In this document: positions 11,962 to 22,539 of the stretch, piece after piece
How the letters are laid out: every line of letters begins with the position of its first letter
Numbering within the stretch: position 1 is the stretch's first letter
Assembly (NCBI GenBank): GCA_022497155.1
Contig: MU385712.1
Coordinates: forward strand, 619,765 to 683,764
Direction of reading: 5' to 3'
Length of the DNA stretch: 64,000 bases
Origin: Whalleya microplaca
Taxonomy: Eukaryota; Ascomycota; Sordariomycetes; Xylariales; Xylariaceae
Translations under genes and position numbers: made by a program
Notes under the pieces: generated by a model
What the model was told of the DNA's origin: nothing
Seen by the model: the letters and a program-made list of their open reading frames with translations, nothing else
Databases searched by the model: none

Positions 11962-13503
11962 ATGGTGGTTCAACTACCCAATGAAGTGTTGGGTGTTGCT
12001 ATCGCGATTCTCATATACGCGCTCTTGTGCTTAACATGCAGCTCTCTCATGATCTGGTTAGTCTGGACTCATCATGAGAGAGATAGCTGTAAGTTGCTTA
12101 CCAAAGAAAATCATGAATTCTGACTAAACAATAATGCACATGATAGATGTTGCGCTTCTATCTTATTTCACTTTTCTCGGAACCGCTGCAAGCATCGTTC
12201 AACAGTTCCATACGCTAGTCTGGTGGAGAGATGTCAAGATTGGGCAATATGAATATGCTCTCGCCCATCTGGGCAGCCCGGAGCTTGCCATCGCGGGATC
12301 GTCAACCGGTTTAGACCTCGTTCTATTTTACATACGCAAGTCTCCAGAAAGAATCATTAGCTGTCAACGGTATCGCTAACGGCCTTACCAGAGTATTATA
12401 CGTACAATGTGGAGGCAGTACTAACATTGTTCTGGGCCACTTCGCTCGCGCATACAGTGTTTAAATTTACGAATCTGGCCATGGTGAAACGAATAAAGCG
12501 CAGGACAAGTGTATTGGCAAAATGCGTGGCGGTTATCATACCTGCAGTTTTCATGTGTCTTCTGCGACTGGATGTTATTCAGAGTTCTCCTGCCGGCTTT
12601 CTAGTAATCGCCAACTTCAACAGTATGTGTGTCATCACCCCTACCGCTTTGAAGACACCTTTAATTGATACCCGATTAGTTATGATTAGTCTCTCCATCG
12701 GTAGCCTTCTCTTAATAGCCATTCTCATCAAATATTTCTATACCCGACACCGACTCGTTTCATGGAACGCTCGCTCCTGTTTCTCCCGAAGGCCGCGGGG
12801 AGCGTGTGGTGAGATTATCAACGTGCTAGATCAAGGCGAAGGCCGCCAGAGCATCTATGACAGCTGGCTAGTCATAAGATTTTCGCTCTCCTTCGTAGCA
12901 CTTGGGACGTTTCAGTTGATCACAATTCTATCGGAGTTGTCGCAGCTACAACACCACACCAAAGAGAATTTGGGCAACGCTGCAAACATTTCCGCCGAAC
13001 GAGCAAGGAACGATTTTGTCTTATTCATGCCGGGGGTATCGACAAGCGCACTTGTGAGTGATAATTTTGGTTCTTCTCGATACCGTGCTTGACTCTACTG
13101 GCTTCAATGGATCTTCCTCTTTTGTTATCTTCATAAGAGAACATGGATATATCAAGTCGATATTCTTGTGTTCATCACGCTTTACGAACCTTGCAGAAGT
13201 AGCCATTAACTCGTGCATTCCCAGGTTTTCGTCGTTTTTGGTACTACGCGTACATTCCGATCTGCCATGTACAGAACCTTCATTCCAAAGAGGCTCCAAA
13301 GACACGCGACAAATGGAGGAAGCAGAGATACAGCAATGACAGCTGGAGGGGCACCTGATGAAGAATCACATGGCACCTCACATGGTCCATCAGGTCTTCG
13401 GTCCAAGACAATTAATTGTGAAGGTATGCGTGGTGCAAACGACGAGGATCACGTGCCACCTATTACATCGACAAACTCGATACAGATTGATCAGGGACCT
13501 TGA
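11962..13503 (+). CDS. Conserved fungal multi-pass membrane protein
   Basis: The five-exon model is 11962-12088, 12147-12335, 12392-12622, 12680-13053 and 13225-13503, giving 399 residues. The protein starts with a hydrophobic helix and shows about seven predicted membrane segments, a topology like fungal receptor-like integral membrane proteins. The short cytosolic tail after FGTTRTFRSAMYRTFIPKR is hydrophilic. I recognise the family pattern (NVEAVLTLFWATS, RLDVIQSSP, SLSIGSLLLIAILIKY, DFVLFMPGVS, FGTTRTF) from conserved fungal membrane proteins of unknown function. Intron 2 (12336-12391) uses a GCAAGT donor, a rare GC-AG intron. Intron 3 (12623-12679) is 57 nt, stop-free and in frame, so it is invisible in a plain ORF. 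Intron 4 (171 nt) is the least certain. Function unknown. Confidence 0.78.
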
Positions 13504-14853
13504 TTATCTCGCTTGCGGCGACTTATAATATGATTGACCTGGGTGTATTAGCTAGGCGTTGGTTAAACCGTGTAACGCAATCTGGGATTCAAAATAGAAT
13601 ACAGGCTGGGAGGTCAATGTTGGGCACTGCCAAGGTTGTTGATGATACCCAATCGCGCTTGTCTGGTTTAGGGACATGGTTCTCTGGTTTTGTTAGGAGT
13701 TGGTTTGGTTTATAGCAAATTGTGAAGCTTGGTAATTTGTAATGGCTCATTAGGGGACTGTACCATATTATGTACTTTTGTAAAGACTGACTGTATTTTA
13801 GGAAACATGTATTCAGCGTCAATTTGAGACATCGAAAATTAGAATGGTATTCTTCATACATAAGTATTTATGCAATAGATCGCCATAAAGTATCCTTCGG
13901 TCCTAGGTTCTTTTAATTTTATAAGTAGGATGAGTCGGCAAGAAAGAACTAGCACGTGGGATACATTGATGTAAAAATCATCTCACACTACAGAGCAAAC
14001 ATACTAGTCTTCACAGCTGATTCGTTGAGGCTGCTCTAAGTCCCATGTTGATCGCCGTACGAGTGATATTACTTGAGTCTTGAGTGTCAAAATGCATCCA
14101 ACATACAAACTTGCTGATTTTTACTCCATTCAAAAGTGAATGTTTTCTTCACTATCATAAAGTCTCCAGCCAAACTACAAACAAATGTTAAAACAGATGA
14201 TCGCTTTAGGACTTACTGATGAAGTTCACTAATGTGAAGCGGTGTACTTTCTGTTTGGCTAGCTTTGAGTCTAGGGCGGTCAATGGTACAGTATACGTTA
14301 GTGGAAGTGATGGTATCTTCCTTCCGAGACTTCGAAGACAGAGGCACTAGCAGAATCGATCTCGGGGCTATTTTAAACGAATTTTACGAGGAGTAATTTG
14401 CAAATGAGACCAGGTAATTTCAGATGACAGCAATATGTGCGTATTGATTGCTAATGCTACAAGGCTCGAAGTTACTTTCAATACGACGAGAAATATAGTG
14501 ATCATATTTCAACAAAATGGATAGCTCTTTCTCTATATGGTTGATACCTGTACATATATGGAGATACTAACGCCAGCTTACCTGACACTCAACAAGTTAC
14601 AGTACTTCTTATCATAGAATCCCATAGTTACACATACATCTTCCCAACCTCAAATACACAAGTGAGAAGCTCCTTAGACTAGGTCTACTTGAAAGTTTTT
14701 TTTATTGATCCAAAGTTATAGATTCGTTAGGTTCTTATTCTGCTAAACGAGTGGTCAACTTCTTGTTTGGCGTATCTTCCTAATGGCAATCCTTACTCCT
14801 ATCAGCCGACCAAGAATATATAAGATCGGTTAAGCGGAGAAACCCAATTATCC
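13504..14853. other. Intergenic
   Basis: The 1.35-kb spacer is AT-rich. Frames at 13500-13715 and 13589-13861 run directly off the preceding gene and show no motifs. It is probably the shared 3' region of two convergent genes. Confidence 0.5.
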
Positions 14854-15267
14854 TTATCGTTCCCTTTTCGTAATATTGGTTTCGCCGAGAACGACGACCG
14901 GCATATGAGAGCGGTCGAGGAACTGCTCTTCGTCGGCGGCAATCTTGGCAGCATTATCAGGCTGTTGCAGGACACTGAAGAAAGCCTGAAACGCAGTGGC
15001 GTCTTCGAATGTAAGCTCAACGAAAGCATCGTAATCGAAGTCGCCCTGGCTGCCTATGAGCACTGAAGCTGGGGTAAAGGCATTTCGCTCTGTTCCCTCA
15101 GCCTGCCCGTCGGATCTGTGGATATAGTGACGCGTGTGAGACAATGGGAAGTGCGCGCCAGCAAGTTCACGTACTAGCGGTACGTGCGAGCCTTCGTAGT
15201 GCGCCTTGAACTGCTCTGGCGTGGTGCCAGGCTTGCGGTACACGAAAACGAGGATAGAGTAGGTCAT
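14854..15267 (-). CDS. EthD domain-containing protein
   Basis: The single-exon frame encodes 137 residues when started at the ATG ending at 15267 (MTYSILVFVYRKPGTTPEQF). This matches the usual first strand of EthD/ferredoxin-like dimeric alpha-beta barrel proteins, so I prefer it to the ATG eight codons upstream. Diagnostic features are the KPGTTPEQFKAHYEGSHVP segment near residues 11-29, with its family-typical HVP triad, and a conserved DRSHMPVVVLGE C-terminal strand. EthD-type proteins in fungi are often small accessory or cyclase-like enzymes in degradation or polyketide pathways. No such partner lies next to this gene, so its substrate is unknown. Length is normal for the family. Confidence 0.88.
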   Translation of the reverse strand: MTYSILVFVYRKPGTTPEQFKAHYEGSHVPLVRELAGAHFPLSHTRHYIHRSDGQAEGTERNAFTPASVLIGSQGDFDYDAFVELTFEDATAFQAFFSVLQQPDNAAKIAADEEQFLDRSHMPVVVLGETNITKRER

Positions 15268-16937
15268 GATGATGCAGGAAAATGGAATCACTATTGAGAC
15301 TAGATGGCCGAGGACTTAATTGATAGACTGTTGTGAGGTTGGAATATGCTGCCAAATACCTGATGGCTAGAGTGTATTTTCAGCTTTCGATCTAGGAACG
15401 TGTCATATACAGGGGTATCAGTCGCACGTGCCGCCGAGATACGGAGCCCATATGTTGAGGCTGGCGCGGCGCATGAATTAATCACTTAAAGGTTAACCCA
15501 GTCTCGTTCATTATATAATATGTTCAGTAAGTAGGACCCGGTTGGAAATCTGACAGAGATATCATCTTAGTTTATAACTGACGATATGTGAGAATCGGCT
15601 TTCTTACAAATATAAGCACTTGCTAGCCCCTCTGCCCCTATCACGATGTAAAGATATTCGTAGCTAATTATCTGTGAGTTACCGTTCTCTCATTTTTAGG
15701 ACGGCTTTCAACCTATTTGGAGTTCAATTTGTTAGTTACTACGAAATGTACCTTGGACCTAGCACATAGACTAGATATAACTAACGCGTAAACGATACTT
15801 ACGATTATAGTAATAATGGATAAGCGTCATACCTTGTAGTAGCTGGTTGTAGGTGGCTTGCAACTATAAAACCAAACTCCGACCCTGGGATATGCCTCCC
15901 ACAATCAATGGTATCTCTTATGGACCAGTGTATTATTACTACCCCTATATGCTAAACATACTTTGTACTAGATTGGAGTAACTCTAATTTAAGATTCTTC
16001 TTCTCCTTGGCTGCCTCAGTGAAAGTATTTCCATGTCATATTATGCTTGTATATAAAAAGGAGATTGGTGAGAACGTTTTAATGACGTTGAGGTTTCGGG
16101 AGTTGCATACACAATACCTGCATCAAATGAAGCGGGGCATAGCCTCCTGCAGCTGACCTAGAGAAGAGGGTAGAGTATAAGCACCATTTCTCTTAACTAT
16201 TTCATATTCGTTTTATATGATAAACATACACTTATTTCTGTAAAGGTTTGTCCGTCCTATTTTAACCGCCCCGGTATGTAACCTCGGAAGAGTTGCGACC
16301 TTACAGTCAAATTTTTTACTGGGGTATGTGACTCGAGGCCATTGTTTTTTGGGACGTTTGTAGGAGGTGGCCCATCACACAATAGCTAGCGGTACACTAC
16401 ATTAAGATATTAAGGTAAGAAGCTTTGGGGGTTGTTCCCTAAGGGTATCATATAACTACAATAGCTAAGTACGTTACGACGTTAAGAACTCTAACACAAT
16501 AAGACCTCGTGCCATGAAAAGCAAGCGGACCCTTTACCAAAACGGGACCTGGGGTTTATCCCAGTCGTTGCTCTCATGATTGTAAATGGTGGAAATTAGA
16601 ACGGCAGCTCTCCGGTGAAGCTGAGCCAAGGCACGATGGAAGGGCCGAGATGGCTATTGCAGGGCCACCCCAGATCCCCTAGTTCCCACTTCTATTTCCC
16701 CAAACTTCCCCAGACTCCACTCTACCCCAGATGCGACGATCACCATTGGTTCGCATCGGCAGATATGGCGATGGGAATGGATGTATCTGTGAGCCGAGAT
16801 GATGGAACGATGGAACGATAGAGTCAGCGAGTGATATTTGAATATCCCTTTACCCCGATACTATTCAAGCAGGCTCAGGTCCCCAGGCGGCTTTACAAAG
16901 AGATATTCTACTAATTTTTCTAAGTTACGGGTTCGTC
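15268..16937. other. Intergenic, divergent promoters of EthD and sugar symporter
   Basis: This 1.67-kb spacer separates divergent genes and should hold both promoters. Candidate CCCCAG/CTGGGG elements occur near 16315-16330, 16550-16565, 16665-16735; CTGGGG-type sites resemble CreA (SYGGRG) motifs, but I cannot test occupancy. The 68-codon frame at 16615-16821 has no motif. Confidence 0.45.
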
Positions 16938-18816
16938 ATGTCAACTCAATTGCATCTCAGCAGCGTTCAGAAGGTGGCCGACCAGGAGTTGGAGGAGAAA
17001 TTGGGTTATACTGCTATTCTTGAGGCCAAGAAGGCCACAGATGACGAACATGCGCAGACGCTTGTGCAAGGCTTGCAAGAGAATCGTAAGGCTGTTTTCT
17101 GGTCTATTCTGATCTCCATGTCCATCATAATGGAAGGGTAGGCCACCCCTATTCTCTCCATTTAACTAGTATGCTGATTTGCTAACTATTTCAGATATGA
17201 TACAATACTCATCGGCAATTTTTTTGCGTATCCCACTTTTCAGGAGAAGTTTGGTGACTACTATGGTGGAAACATAGGATGGCAGGTCTCAGGGCCGTGG
17301 CAGACGGGATTGAACATGGGCAGTACTGCTGGTGCCGTCTTCGGTAAGTATAAACTCCGGATCTCAAAGGCTGATAGACTTAGCAATCTGTAGAACTAAA
17401 TTGACATACTTATGTTATAGGTGGGTTGATAAATGGCTATATCGCATCTAGGTACGGCTACCGATGGACGATGATCGGTTCACTGGGGCTTCTCAACGCT
17501 TTAATTTTCGTTGTTTTCTTTGCTACTTGTCCTGAAATGTTACTTGCTGGTCAGATATTATGCGGTTTGTCGTGGGGTGTCTTTGCAACCCTGAGTCCTG
17601 CCTACGCTTCCGAAGTCTGTCCCACCAACTTACGTGGTTACTTAACCACTTACGTCAACCTTTGCTGGGCTATCGGTCAACTCATCGCTACCGGTGTGTT
17701 ACGTGGGTGCCTCAGTATTGAAGGGGATATGGGATGGCGCATCCCGTTTGCCGTTCAGTGGGTATGTAGCCCCTTTTCGTAGAAAAGTATGCAGGTTGTG
17801 CGGTGGGATGGCTAACTGGAAGAAGCTATGGCCAGTCCCGCTTATGGTTGTCTGTTATCTAGCACCAGAAAGCCCATGGTGGCTAGTCCGGGTTGATCGC
17901 CTTGAACAGGCCAAGAAATCTATCAAGAGACTAAGCGGTAACAAAACCGAGGTGCAGATGAGCAACCAACTTGCCATGATGGTACACACTACCAAGATGG
18001 AGGCTGAGTCAACCAAGGGTGGTACATATATCGACTGTTTCAGGGGAGTTAATCTGCGCCGCACAGAGATCGTTTGCGTTGCATTAATGGGACAGATTCT
18101 CGCTGGGAGCAGCTTTGCCTACACGCCAACCTACTTCTTTACGACCGCTGGCATGGATACAGCGAATGCGTTCAATCTCAGTCTAGGCGCTAAGGGGATG
18201 GCATTTATCGGAACAATTTTGTCATGGTGGCTTATCTCCTACTGGGGCCGACGCCCATTATATGTTGGAGGTATGGGAATTCTCTGTTTGATTCTGTTTT
18301 TAATCGGTATTCTGGATGTTTCTGCTGGTGACCGAGGTCTCTGGCCGTCAGGCGGCCTTTGTATTCTCTGGCTCTTCGTCTACTCCCTTACGGTTGGCCC
18401 CCTGGCTGTGAGTAAACTTATTTCCTTCTATATAGCGGCTGCCCTAACACAAGCAACAGTACAGTATTATCTCGGAGACGTCATCGGTTCGTCTCAGGCC
18501 TCTTTCAGTAGTGCTTTCCCGCACTTCCTACCAATTAGTCAACATTATCTCGCAAGTCTTGCAAGCATATATGATGAACCCTACGGAGTGGAACCTTCTT
18601 GGGAAAACCGGGTTCTTCTGGGGAGCCACATCGTTCTGTGTATTTGTGTGGTCGTACTTCCGTCTTCCCGAAGTCAAGGGTCGTACTTATGAAGAGCTTG
18701 ACATACTATTCATGAATAAGGTGTCTGCACGCAAATTTTCCTCAACATATGTCGATCCTTATAATACTGTGAAAACAGAGGAAGTAATGGAGATTGAACA
18801 TAAGTCATCAACTTAG
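16938..18816 (+). CDS. Maltose-type MFS sugar:H+ symporter
   Basis: The five-exon model is 16938-17137, 17195-17343, 17421-17761, 17826-18407 and 18460-18816, giving 542 residues. It belongs to the sugar porter family and resembles fungal alpha-glucoside (maltose permease) symporters at the plasma membrane. Seen motifs: ENRKAVFWSILISMSIIMEGYD at the first helix, SRYGYRW between helices 2 and 3, an AESP-type segment present as PAYASEVCPTNLRG, APESPWWLVR before the central loop, SYWGRRPLY, and a C-terminal FRLPEVKGRTYEELD (PETKGR-like). The last splice junction is needed to restore the conserved YSIISETSSVRLR segment; the unspliced frame loses it. Twelve membrane helices fit the length. The downstream neighbour converges with only 118 bp between stops. 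Substrate specificity (maltose, other glucosides) is inference. Confidence 0.92.
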
Positions 18817-18934
18817 TTGGAATACACTTTTAGTTAATGTACATAAGAACAGTAGCACATAGTTTCTCCATACGCTTCTGGCTACTTTTAGTCAGACCGC
18901 ATCGGAGATTCTTGCACTATCATATCTTGTCGAC

Positions 18935-19854
18935 TTAAACATCGAACTCCCCTTCCTTCTTCTCTAGTCTTACGGTAGTCAAGGCACCCGCCAACTTACA
19001 CATCTCCGCAGGGTCCTCTCCGACTTCCTTCCACAGCTTGTCTATATCACTGCCAATCCCAATGGCCTCAGCTGTCTTTCTATTTCTTGGGTCGATGAAC
19101 GGTGCTAGACACGGCCATACTCCCTGCGCGGTGTCGAAGAAGATATCCACGCCTACATCTCCTAAGCCCTTGATCTCCTTCAACGCCGCGCGAATCTTAG
19201 GCGGCGACGTATCAGCTGCCGTCACGAGGTTATTAAGATCGCCATCTACAGCATGTCAACATATGAAGCTCTACAGATATACACAATGGGAAACCACGCA
19301 CCGTACTTGTCCTGTAGCAGGACGGCTAGGTCTCCGAGAAACGTCGCTGTTTTCTCACGATATCGGGCGTATCCACCCTCAGTCAACACCTCGGTGCGCT
19401 TCTGCCAGGTGCTTTTCTTCAGCGCGTCCAATTTGTGGTAGTTAGCCTTGATGGCGTAGTCAACTGCCTTGGCCGCAAGCTCATGTGAAATGCGCGCAGA
19501 GGAAAACATGGCATTCAGCAGTAGAGCTAGGATGGTCTCTGGGTGTGGTGACAATGGGTCTACTACATCGGTGTTGGCGAGTGGAATGGCACCATACTTG
19601 TCGATTAGAGCCTTGATGGTCGGGTTTTCGGTCACCTTTGACGCTCCATACTTGCTATTAAGACTATTTACCGCATCTTGGTCTCTTCCATTACGTGAAG
19701 TTCCTTTAGCATTTGTCTTGGTCTTCTTTATAGACTGCTCTTTCGAAGTAGCGGACGTTTTTGTCTTGCTGTGGGATTGTTTCGTTTGCTTCTTCTGAGA
19801 TGTCGCCGCTGTTCCCGGTGCATCTCCCCTTGCTTGTGCGCGCGTTTGGGCCAT
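18935..19854 (-). CDS. HhH-GPD/endonuclease III-like protein, probably non-canonical
   Basis: Exons are 19302-19854 and 18935-19245 (56-nt intron, GTGCGT donor), giving 287 residues. The N-terminal 100 residues are basic, Ser/Thr/Lys-rich and probably disordered, as in nuclear proteins. From about residue 145 the sequence fits the all-helical HhH-GPD fold: ETILALLLNAMFSSARIS resembles the first helices of endonuclease III-type glycosylases, and KEIKGLGDVGVDIFF resembles the helix-hairpin-helix LPGVG element. After it comes an aspartate in PFIDPRN where the catalytic Asp would lie. The Lys expected right after the hairpin glycines in bifunctional enzymes is not present, and no iron-sulphur cysteine cluster is visible. 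DNA binding is likely; glycosylase activity is doubtful. An in-frame ATG exists at 20082, but MAQTRAQARG at 19854 is preferred. Confidence 0.75.
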
Positions 19855-21275
19855 AATTGTGCGAAAGATTTTCACTCGGAATTTGCGGCGTGGTATGTAT
19901 CGTGTTGTATTTAGAGTGACTCGAAGCAAATGCTTGAAAAAATAACATAGTTGATACCTAGACGACGACGCCGTCATGATGTCATGGTGACCAGTGGCAT
20001 CAACATCCCAGTCCGAGCATGAACCAATGGCGATCACCAATGGGTAGAAATGACTACAAATATAGATAATGGGAACACTCAAGCCACTTCTTTCTAATGC
20101 AGGTATTTTAAATTCAATGAGCCATAGTATAAAATAATAAATTTACAGTTATTGTATTTGTTCGGTGCTTTTCAGAATAAGCTTATCTTGGTCCATCACA
20201 GCTGAGACACGAACTTCATACATAGCCAGTCCTTTAGCACATGGTTTTGAGCTGATCCTCCTTTTCGTGAACTGAGCCATACTCGTCTATATGGGTTACT
20301 TTATAGACTTCAGTCACCACTTTATAAGATCAAATCATATAATTGACATATGACTCTTCAGGTTACGCGCTTCTCGATGAAAGACTCCTATCTTGTTATC
20401 CACACCCTTACCCTGTGACAGAAACCCGGCCAAATCATTTGATCATATAAGATATGGGAAGGTTTCTCTCTAGGAAATTCCCTCTCATGACTAATATCAA
20501 AGACAAACGAGTAGCGTCTTCTTGCCATGACGATGATGCTACATGAGAACGTATACATATGTAACAGCCACCGCCCCGGCATCCATTGGTGAGTGATTGA
20601 TTCCCAGTCCTACTCCACAGTTTTATACTTCGGCATACACTCCTTCATTTAGATACCTAGTAAAGTGCTCGCAAACTCCAGCCAAGATAATATATTTTCC
20701 CTAAAAGGCCTTGCCCTGAAATTAAGTCCTTCCGTACAGTCCCAACATAAGCATGATGGAAGAATTTAATGCCAGAGTCCGCTACGCAGGCCGAACCTGG
20801 CGGCCGGCGCATAAGGTCGCGGCCGTCGTTGCGCAACTCGAATCGAAAGAAATCGCGATTAAAGATATTACATTCGGACGCTGCATGACCCTACTATCGT
20901 GACTATGAGATGCTATGCGACATTAATATACCTAAACACTTCTAATCAAAGGTGTAAGAAGATCTTATCAAACAGGAGGGGCAACAGTGATTGTGACCTA
21001 ATTATAGTTAGGCCGACTCGAACTCCAACTCAAAATGATAGAGTAAAAGTGTTCAAGATATATTTGGCCATGTGTAAATAGATCTAGAGTCGCAATATAG
21101 CCTCTCGGCGGGTGAACGAGGTGTTCTTACTCCTGAAGATCGGCAACGTACCGAAACTAAAGCGGAGCAAGCAAAGGCTGGCGCTCATCTACGGTTTCGA
21201 CCAAAACTTCTTCCCCTTCCCTGAACCTAAAAAGCTTGTTAATTAAGTTGATAGAAAGTTGGACAAAGTATCTTC
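19855..21275. other. Intergenic with possible gene debris
   Basis: There is no convincing complete gene. A short GC-rich plus-strand frame at about 20754-20902 (some 49 residues) and another coding-looking stretch at about 21088-21224 (some 45 residues, glutamate-rich) stand out from AT-rich surroundings. They could be exons of a decayed gene, but I could not join them with consistent splice sites and recognise neither. Confidence 0.4.
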
Positions 21276-22095
21276 TCACATTGTGTAGCCTGCGAAGGAT
21301 GCTAGCCAAAATGCCCCTAGATATGTTAAGCACCATTCAAGTATCCCGGATGACTTGTAGTAGCCGGAATACATGAGTATCACAAATGCAATTCCAACAG
21401 CGAACTGGCTCAGTACTAGAAACGTGTTGAAGAGGCACCTTGAGGTCCGTCAGCATCGCCATGCCCTTGATTTGAGGGTCTATGATTAAGTCAGATACGA
21501 ACCACTTTCTCAGGCCTACAAAAACGGCAGGCCCCCAGATTTGATCCCACCATACCGCAGTCGTAGTGACAGCGCTCACGAACAGACCACCAAAAGTTCC
21601 CATGAGAAGATGGCGATGTAGGACATGTGCATCATCCGTATCGTAGATGGCAAGAAGAGTCAGACAGCTGGCAGCGGTAAGGCCAGCCACGAGAGCTACC
21701 AGGCTGATGGTCTGTCTCCATCTAGAAAAGCATGAGTTGTTATTAATTAAAATCTGATACTGGGTTACGCTAGCTCACCTAGCATCGTCTATCAAACCAT
21801 AGAATTTGGGTGAGTAGCGCACGTGGTGGACGGAGAACACGGTCCCGAAGAAATTGATACCAGTCAAAGCACAACCGATGAGGAAGACGGGCTTGAACTG
21901 GCGAGCGGCAATATCACTAATGAAGGGAATCCAGGGGTTCACCTGTCGCGGATATTGGGGGCGGCCGACGGCGAGCCAGCGTATCAGCAAGATCGTCAGA
22001 GTCCAGAACCAGCAGAAGCCGGCTAGCAAGGGGAATAGCCATAGGCGACGGATAGAGAAGAAATCCTGAAACGTGCGATACCAAATTTGGACCAT
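21276..22095 (-). CDS. Frag1/DRAM/Sfk1 family membrane protein
   Basis: Exons are 21779-22095, 21499-21721 and 21276-21404, giving 222 residues. The protein matches the Frag1/DRAM/Sfk1 (CWH43 N-terminal) family, polytopic membrane proteins linked in yeast to plasma-membrane lipid and GPI-anchor homeostasis. Evidence: FPLLAGFCWFWTLTILLIRW as first helix, then GRPQYPRQVNPWIPFISDIAA, the family's most typical stretch, FFGTVFSVHHVRYSPKFYG between helices, and a last exon with SGYYKSSGILEWCLTYLGAFW. About six helices are predicted. The length is a little short for the family. The last intron (94 nt) is fixed by restoring this C-terminal helix pair; reading through would end in unrelated sequence. 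It lies next to the glycosidase on the same strand, 444 bp apart. Confidence 0.85.
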
Positions 22096-22539
22096 TCTGT
22101 AAATGGTAAATAGACTTGCGTTAGCTTTATACTTGCTTGCATGCTTCCAGTAGAGGAACTAAAGTGTGAAAGCGGACCGATGCCAAGGTTGAAGGCGGGA
22201 GACTGAACTTTGAAGCTGACAAGAAAAAGGTTACCAGATCTCGTGCTAACTTCTGCTAAGAATCTACTACGTCGTAAGTCACGCGGGACGGAACGCGGGG
22301 GTGGGGTAGACTATCACCAACGTCACTGGTCGTTCCGGAAAGAGAAGCGATACAAGCATGGACCACGTTCTGCTCGCCCTCCTGAATGGGAACAACGGAA
22401 GCCAGGGAATTCTGATTGGGCTGTTGTGGGCGTAAGTATCTGCATATGTAATTAACTAATACATGATTCTACACAGTAAAAAAAATAAATTGTTTAAATT
22501 GTTATTCAGAGAGACATTACGGATTACAAGCACTAGTCT
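22096..22539. other. Intergenic, glycosidase 3' end to Frag1 promoter
   Basis: A 444-bp spacer in which the two minus-strand genes run head to tail. It contains an 81-codon opposing frame (22210-22455) without motifs. Confidence 0.5.
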
